Shown here one piece after another: positions 58,799 through 64,000 of a stretch of DNA of 64,000 nt. Source of the stretch: Paenarthrobacter nitroguajacolicus. Lineage in GTDB: Bacteria > Actinomycetota > Actinomycetes > Actinomycetales > Micrococcaceae. Below the pieces are notes generated by a model. It made no database searches. It was not told the origin of the DNA and saw only the letters and a program-made list of their open reading frames with translations. Both the position numbers and the translations under genes were made by a program. The stretch lies in assembly GCF_007786235.1 (NCBI RefSeq), contig NZ_VNFK01000004.1, positions 186,001 through 250,000 on the forward strand, given 5' to 3'. The first letter of the stretch is position 1, and each line of letters opens with the position of its first letter.

Positions 58799-59923
58799 GT
58801 GAAGTTCAGAGTCGACCGCGACGTCCTGGCAGAAGCCGTTACGTGGACCGCGCGGTCGTTGTCTCCGCGGCCGCCCGTACCTGTGCTTTCCGGCCTCCTC
58901 CTCAAAGCTGAGGCAGGAACCGTAAGCCTCTCCAGCTTTGACTACGAGACCTCAGCACGCTTGGAAATCCCGGCGGACATCGCTGTGGAAGGCACCATCC
59001 TCGTCTCGGGACGCCTGTTGGCAGATATCTGCCGCAGCCTTCCTTCAGCGCCCGTAGAAGTTGAGACCGACGGCAGTAAAGTCACGCTTACCTGCCGTCG
59101 AAGCAGCTTCCACCTCGCCACCATGCCCGAGTCCGAGTACCCGGCCCTGCCGGCCCTGCCGGCAATCAGCGGAACGTTGCCCGGTGACGCCTTCGCCCAG
59201 GCTGTTTCACAGGTGATCATCGCTGCCAGCAAGGACGACACCCTGCCGATTCTCACCGGCGTCCGCATGGAGATCGAGGACGACCTAATCACCCTCCTCG
59301 CCACGGACAGATACCGCCTTGCCATGCGTGAAGTCCCGTGGAAGCCGGTCACTCCTGGAATTTCCACCAGCGCGCTGGTCAAATCCAAGACCCTGAACGA
59401 GGTGGCCAAGACCCTCGGTGGCAGCGGCGACATCAACCTCGCCCTGGCTGACGACGACAGCCGGCTCATCGGCTTTGAAAGCGGCGGACGCACCACTACG
59501 TCGCTCCTGGTAGACGGCGACTACCCCAAGATCCGGTCTCTCTTCCCCGATTCCACGCCCATCCACGCAACAGTCCAGACCCAGGAGCTCGTCGAAGCTG
59601 TTCGTCGTGTCTCGCTGGTTGCAGAGCGCAACACTCCGGTCCGTCTCGCGTTCACCCAGGGACTCCTGAACCTTGACGCCGGCACAGGCGAAGACGCGCA
59701 GGCCTCCGAAGAGCTCGAGGCCCAGCTATCCGGTGAGGACATCACCGTGGCCTTCAACCCGCACTACCTCGTTGAGGGCTTGAGCGTCATCGAAACCAAG
59801 TTCGTTCGCTTCTCCTTCACCACCGCCCCAAAGCCGGCCATGATCACGGCCCAGGCTGAAGCAGATGGCGAAGACCAGGACGACTACCGCTACCTTGTGA
59901 TGCCGGTCCGTCTCCCTAATTAG
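58799..59923 (+). CDS. dnaN: DNA polymerase III subunit beta (sliding clamp)
   Basis: 374-residue clamp that tethers the replicative polymerase to DNA. GTG start (MKFRVDRDVLAEAVTWTARS). Three repeated clamp domains; LPILTGVRMEIEDDLITLLATDRYRL marks domain 2 and the C-terminal YRYLVMPVRLPN is the conserved end that forms the partner-binding groove. First gene after oriC, followed by gnd, recF and dciA. Confidence 0.98.
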   Translation: MKFRVDRDVLAEAVTWTARSLSPRPPVPVLSGLLLKAEAGTVSLSSFDYETSARLEIPADIAVEGTILVSGRLLADICRSLPSAPVEVETDGSKVTLTCRRSSFHLATMPESEYPALPALPAISGTLPGDAFAQAVSQVIIAASKDDTLPILTGVRMEIEDDLITLLATDRYRLAMREVPWKPVTPGISTSALVKSKTLNEVAKTLGGSGDINLALADDDSRLIGFESGGRTTTSLLVDGDYPKIRSLFPDSTPIHATVQTQELVEAVRRVSLVAERNTPVRLAFTQGLLNLDAGTGEDAQASEELEAQLSGEDITVAFNPHYLVEGLSVIETKFVRFSFTTAPKPAMITAQAEADGEDQDDYRYLVMPVRLPN

Positions 59924-59969
59924 TCGGTACCGCACCACGTCCACCCGCATTCGCAGAAAAGAGTTCACT

Positions 59970-60854
59970 GTGCACATCGGACTGATCGGCCTTGGAAAAA
60001 TGGGTTTCAACATGCGGGAGCGCATGCGGAACGGTGGCATCGAAGTCACAGGTTTTGACCGGAACCCAGAGGTCACCGATGTTGCTTCCGTGGACGAACT
60101 CATCGCTGCACTGCCCACTCCGCGACTGGTGTGGGTGATGGTTCCTTCCGGCGCCATCACAGATGCCGTGGTTACGGAACTTGGCGAGAAACTGAGCCCG
60201 GGCGACCTTGTGATCGACGGCGGCAACTCACGTTTCACCGAAGACCAGAAGCACGCTGCTGCACTCGCTGAAAAGAGCATCCGCTTCGCAGACTGCGGTG
60301 TGTCCGGTGGTGTCTGGGGCCTGGAGAACGGTTACGGACTTATGGCTGGCGGTGCCGATGAAGACATTGAGCTGGCAATGCCGGTCTTCGACGCCCTGCG
60401 TCCTGAAGGCGAACGGGCGGACAGCTTTGTGCACGTCGGCGGCGTTGGCGCCGGTCACTACGCCAAGATGGTCCATAACGGAATCGAGTATGGGCTCATG
60501 CAGGCGTACGCCGAAGGCTACGAACTGCTTGCAGCGAAGGACATCGTCAAGGACCTTCCGGGAACGTTCCGCGCGTGGCAAAAGGGAACCGTTGTCCGCT
60601 CCTGGCTGCTGGACCTCATGGTCAAGGCACTGGACGAGGACCCGGGGCTGGCCTCCATCGACGACTACGTGGAGGACTCAGGCGAAGGCCGTTGGACCGT
60701 GGAAGAAGCCATCGCCAACGCGGTGCCCGCCCCGGCCATCACCGCCGCGCTCTTCGCCCGCTTCTCCTCGCGCGAAGACAACTCGCCGGCTATGAAGATG
60801 GTCTCCGCCCTGCGCCACCAGTTCGGCGGACACGCCACACGTCCGGCCAACTAG
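59970..60854 (+). CDS. gnd: 6-phosphogluconate dehydrogenase, decarboxylating (short type)
   Basis: 294-residue enzyme of the short (YqeC/GntZ-type) 6-phosphogluconate dehydrogenases, giving ribulose 5-phosphate and NAD(P)H. GTG start. Rossmann motif [19 protein letters not shown]. Substrate motif [20 protein letters not shown] and catalytic Lys in [20 protein letters not shown]. Lying between dnaN and recF is a conserved actinobacterial arrangement. The likely cofactor cannot be fixed by eye. Confidence 0.95.
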   Translation: MHIGLIGLGKMGFNMRERMRNGGIEVTGFDRNPEVTDVASVDELIAALPTPRLVWVMVPSGAITDAVVTELGEKLSPGDLVIDGGNSRFTEDQKHAAALAEKSIRFADCGVSGGVWGLENGYGLMAGGADEDIELAMPVFDALRPEGERADSFVHVGGVGAGHYAKMVHNGIEYGLMQAYAEGYELLAAKDIVKDLPGTFRAWQKGTVVRSWLLDLMVKALDEDPGLASIDDYVEDSGEGRWTVEEAIANAVPAPAITAALFARFSSREDNSPAMKMVSALRHQFGGHATRPAN

Positions 60855-60876
60855 GCCGCAGGAGTCCAGCAAAGAC

Positions 60877-62070
60877 GTGTACCTCGAACATCTTTCGCTG
60901 ACGGATTTCCGCAGCTACGCCCAGGTGGACCTGAAGCTGGGCCCCGGCGTGACGGTCCTGGTGGGTTCCAACGGAATCGGCAAGACCAACCTCATGGAAG
61001 CCATTGGGTACTTGGCCACGCTCAGTTCCCATCGCGTGAGCACGGACGCGCCGCTGCTCCGGTTCGGTGCTGAACGCGCCATGGTTCGGGCCAAGCTGGT
61101 GCGCGGCGAACAGTCCACAGTGATCGAACTCGAGATCAACGCCGGGCGGGCTAACCGCGGGCGGATCAACCGCGGCAATCCGGTCCGGGCCAGGGACATC
61201 CTGGGCATCTGCCAAACCGTGCTGTTCGCGCCCGAGGATTTAGCGTTGGTCAAAGGTGATCCTTCCAACCGCCGGCGTTTCCTCGACGAGTTGCTGGTCA
61301 GCCTCGTTCCACGGCACGCGGCCACCCGCAGCGATTACGATCGCGTCCTTAAACAGCGCAACGCACTCCTGAAATCGGCACGCACCGGCAAGTTCACGTC
61401 CGGCCACGAGGCTACCTTGGACGTGTGGGACCAACACATGGCCCGCGCCGGCGCCGAACTCCTGCACGCACGCTTGGAGCTGGTGGAGCGCCTGCGCCCC
61501 CACCTTAACAGCGCCTACGCACAACTCACCGACGGTTCCAAGGACGCCGGCGCGGTCTACCGCTCAACTATCCAGGACATCCTGGACGACGACGGCGGGC
61601 CGGCCGACCACGGAACGGAACCTTCGGCGTCGGTTGAGGACCTTGGCCTGCTGTCCGTCGACGATCTGACCGAACGCTATGTCCACGCATTCGCAGCGTC
61701 CCGGAAGAAGGAACTGGAACGTGGCATATCGCTGGTAGGCCCACACAGGGATGAACTCGAACTCGTCTTGGGTCAGGCCCCCGCGAAGGGCTATGCCTCA
61801 CACGGCGAAACGTGGTCCATGTGCCTGTCGCTGCGACTGGCTTCCTACTACGTCATGCTGGATGATGCCCGCACCGGCGGCACGGCTCCGATTCTCATCC
61901 TGGACGATGTTTTCGCTGAACTCGATGTCCAACGTCGGCGTAAACTGGCTGCAATAGTGGCCGGTGCCGAACAAGTGCTGGTGACTGCCGCCGTCGATGC
62001 CGATATCCCCGAGGAGCTGGCCGGACGGCGCGTAACCGTTGTTCCGGGAGGCATCGATGGCGAAGGATAG
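60877..62070 (+). CDS. recF: DNA replication and repair protein RecF
   Basis: 397-residue SMC-like ATPase that loads RecA at gaps. GTG start with GCAGGAG upstream. N-terminal [20 protein letters not shown], Walker [19 protein letters not shown], signature region with [15 protein letters not shown] and Walker [15 protein letters not shown]. An acidic/Gly insertion lies at about 235-250. Overlaps dciA by 14 bp. Confidence 0.96.
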   Translation: MYLEHLSLTDFRSYAQVDLKLGPGVTVLVGSNGIGKTNLMEAIGYLATLSSHRVSTDAPLLRFGAERAMVRAKLVRGEQSTVIELEINAGRANRGRINRGNPVRARDILGICQTVLFAPEDLALVKGDPSNRRRFLDELLVSLVPRHAATRSDYDRVLKQRNALLKSARTGKFTSGHEATLDVWDQHMARAGAELLHARLELVERLRPHLNSAYAQLTDGSKDAGAVYRSTIQDILDDDGGPADHGTEPSASVEDLGLLSVDDLTERYVHAFAASRKKELERGISLVGPHRDELELVLGQAPAKGYASHGETWSMCLSLRLASYYVMLDDARTGGTAPILILDDVFAELDVQRRRKLAAIVAGAEQVLVTAAVDADIPEELAGRRVTVVPGGIDGEG

Positions 62071-62611
62071 CCGCGACGGACTTCAACCGGGCCGCGACCC
62101 GGACGAAATCGATGCTGCCCAGGCCGCCCTGAACCGCATGCGCGAGGCTGCTGCTGCCCGTGGCGAAGTGCGTCAACGCGCCCCTCGTCCCGGATCGGCC
62201 CCGAAACGCAAGGGCTTGCGCGATACCAGGGGCTTCACGCAGTTTCACGGCAGCGGCCGGGACCCTCTTGGTCTCGGCAAAGTTGTTGGTCGTTTGGTGG
62301 CCGAACGCGGTTGGACCTCGCCTGTAGCGGTCGGATCGGTCATGGCCGAATGGGAAACCCTGGTTGGCCCGGACATATCCGCCCACTGCACACCGGAGAG
62401 TTTCACCGACACCACACTCCATGTCCGTTGCGACTCAACCGCTTGGGCCACCCAATTGAGGCTGCTCAGCAGCAGCCTGTTGGAGATGTTCCGCAACGAA
62501 CTGGGCGAGGGCGTTGTCACCAGCATTCAGGTGCTGGGGCCTTCGGCTCCAACTTGGCGAAAGGGCGGCCGCAGCGTCAACGGTCGTGGACCCCGGGACA
62601 CATACGGCTAA
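62057..62611 (+). CDS. dciA: DciA family (DUF721) protein, predicted helicase loader/operator
   Basis: 184 residues from ATG 62057, which has GGGAGG 7 nt upstream and overlaps recF by 14 bp. The C-terminal DUF721/KH-like domain covers about residues 75-165, with [20 protein letters not shown] and [20 protein letters not shown]-terminal half is basic and disordered. DciA proteins are the ancestral helicase loaders in bacteria lacking DnaC. The gene is placed beside dnaN-recF-gyrB in actinobacteria. Confidence 0.92.
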   Translation: MAKDSRDGLQPGRDPDEIDAAQAALNRMREAAAARGEVRQRAPRPGSAPKRKGLRDTRGFTQFHGSGRDPLGLGKVVGRLVAERGWTSPVAVGSVMAEWETLVGPDISAHCTPESFTDTTLHVRCDSTAWATQLRLLSSSLLEMFRNELGEGVVTSIQVLGPSAPTWRKGGRSVNGRGPRDTYG

Positions 62612-62948
62612 ACGGCGTGCAGGGCGTTTCAACGCCCCTGAGTCGTATAGGCCCCCATCGGGACCACCGCAGGGCCATTGCAGATAGGGCCAGCGGCCTC
62701 CCATGGGCATATTCAGCTCTCGGCTGCCCCTGTATTTGCAAGGATTCGCGCCTATCCACGATAGAATTGGCGTAGATCACTGAGCGCCGGTGAAACGTCG
62801 TTGGGGTCCTGAATACACTCTTGTGCCCTCGGAACCCCCTTCGTCGTAGTAATCGGCGCAATCAGTCACGTGCCCGTTGACGGCCTCGGTTCGCCGTGGA
62901 CAACTTCGGGAACGGCCGACATCGAGTACAGAGGAGTCGAAAGCGCCT
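62612..62948. promoter_or_regulatory. dciA-gyrB intergenic region
   Basis: 337-bp gene-free spacer that must hold the gyrB promoter. A TAGAAT at 62762 could be a -10 element, but no well-spaced -35 is visible (TTGCAA lies 20 bp upstream). I see no tRNA, terminator hairpin with a T run, or coding sequence. Confidence 0.5.
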
Positions 62949-64000
62949 GTGGCTAACGACAATGCAGAGACCTTGGCAGTAGAGCCCGTAGAGGAGACTG
63001 TTCCTACGCCTGATACGCCCGCGGAGACGCAAAGGGAGTACGGTGCCAGCGACATCACCGTGCTGGAGGGCCTCGAAGCCGTGCGCAAACGCCCCGGCAT
63101 GTACATCGGATCCACCGGTCCGCGCGGTTTGCACCACCTGGTCTATGAAGTGGTGGACAACTCTGTTGATGAGGCGTTGGCGGGGTATTGCAGCCACATC
63201 GAGGTCACGCTCCGTGCCGATGGCGGCGTCCGTGTTGTTGATGACGGCCGCGGCATCCCCGTGGACATCCACCCCACCGAAGGCAAGCCCACGGTTGAAG
63301 TGGTCATGACCATCCTGCACGCCGGCGGTAAGTTCGGCGGCGGCGGTTACGCAGTTTCCGGTGGTTTGCACGGTGTGGGTATCTCCGTGGTCAACGCCCT
63401 GTCCCGTCGTGTGGACACGGAAGTCCGCCGCCAGGGTCACGTTTGGCGCATGACATTTGCCGACGGCGGCAAGCCCCAGGGCGAACTCGTCAAGGGTGAG
63501 GAAACTGAGCGTACCGGGACGTCCCAGACGTTCTACCCGGACGGAACGATCTTCGAGTCCACCGAATTCGACTTCGAAACGCTCCGTGCGCGGTTCCAGC
63601 AAATGGCTTTCCTCAACAAGGGTCTGCGGATCACGCTGACTGACGAACGCCCCGTTGCACGCGAGGGCGATGAGGATCTCGACCTTGACGCCGTCGCGAC
63701 TGAAGGTGAAGTCGCTGCCGAGCACCGCACGGTGGTGTACCAGTACCCTGACGGCCTGCTGGACTACGTCAAGCACCTGAATTCGAGCAAGAAGGTGGAG
63801 ATCGTCCACGAGGACGTCATCGCTTTCGAAACCGAAGACACTGAGCGGCACATCGCCGTCGAGGTCGCCATGCAGTGGACCACCGCCTACTCGGAAAGCG
63901 TCCACACCTACGCGAACACCATCAACACCCACGAGGGCGGAACGCACGAAGAAGGTTTCCGTGCCGCGATGACCTCGCTCATCAACCGTTACGCACGCGA
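62949..64000 (+). CDS. gyrB: DNA gyrase subunit B, partial (cut by window end)
   Basis: First about 350 residues of the ATPase subunit of gyrase, which supercoils DNA. GTG at 62949 with GAGGAG about 12 nt upstream gives a 30-residue acidic lead ([16 protein letters not shown]) before the conserved [24 protein letters not shown] ATPase motifs: [41 protein letters not shown]. The gene continues beyond the right edge. Confidence 0.97.
   Translation, partial: MANDNAETLAVEPVEETVPTPDTPAETQREYGASDITVLEGLEAVRKRPGMYIGSTGPRGLHHLVYEVVDNSVDEALAGYCSHIEVTLRADGGVRVVDDGRGIPVDIHPTEGKPTVEVVMTILHAGGKFGGGGYAVSGGLHGVGISVVNALSRRVDTEVRRQGHVWRMTFADGGKPQGELVKGEETERTGTSQTFYPDGTIFESTEFDFETLRARFQQMAFLNKGLRITLTDERPVAREGDEDLDLDAVATEGEVAAEHRTVVYQYPDGLLDYVKHLNSSKKVEIVHEDVIAFETEDTERHIAVEVAMQWTTAYSESVHTYANTINTHEGGTHEEGFRAAMTSLINRYAR

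Noticed and set aside
62735..62767. gyrB promoter TTGCAA / TAGAAT
   Set aside because: The spacing is 20 bp, outside the normal range, so only the -10-like element was mentioned.

Overview
The window is a high-GC actinobacterial chromosome segment. Its gene content and order (rpsF-ssb-rpsR-rplI; murJ/trxBA/parBA/rsmG/khpB/yidC/yidD/rnpA/rpmH; dnaA-dnaN-gnd-recF-dciA-gyrB) fit the origin region of a Micrococcaceae member of the Arthrobacter/Paenarthrobacter type. The genus is inferred from protein style and synteny; no database search was possible. The right edge cuts gyrB.

Layout. 0-2 kb: S6/SSB/S18/L9 operon on the minus strand. 2-11 kb: YnfA, tRNA-Leu(GAG), small membrane proteins, a GabP-type permease, an M18 aminopeptidase, an exported intradiol dioxygenase, and a LysR regulator divergent from mesX-mesD-flavin reductase, a folate-independent methionine synthase module. 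11-32 kb: accessory metabolism and envelope genes: two NarL-type two-component systems each beside an ABC exporter, a PAP2-diacylglycerol kinase fusion plus a second PAP2 protein, a DeoR/MFS pair, an ABC-F protein, a lipoprotein PBP and a very large secreted GH31 glycosidase. 32-44 kb: a phytoene-desaturase-like oxidoreductase, a GT87 mannosyltransferase-like protein, two tiny genes, a histidine phosphatase, the CCA-adding enzyme, a Nudix hydrolase, MurJ, a separate pseudokinase-like membrane protein, and trxBA behind a SigR/SigH-type promoter.

44.4-50.7 kb holds no recognisable gene. It is bounded on both sides by inward-facing terminators. It carries eight perfect copies of the ParB site GTTTCACGTGAAAC (a ninth lies inside parA) and two clusters of DnaA boxes spaced exactly 12 bp apart. 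Its composition looks unconstrained (CTAG occurs at about random frequency). I read it as a dedicated, transcription-poor centromere with an embedded DnaA-binding element. It is the most unusual part of the window.

50.7-64 kb: parB-parA-rsmG-khpB-yidC-yidD-rnpA-rpmH run leftwards and dnaA-dnaN-gnd-recF-dciA-gyrB run rightwards. The canonical oriC lies in the 563-bp dnaA-dnaN spacer, with DnaA boxes and an AT-rich stretch. Together these genes cover initiation (DnaA, DnaN, DciA), topology (GyrB), repair (RecF), segregation (ParABS) and membrane insertion (YidC/YidD).
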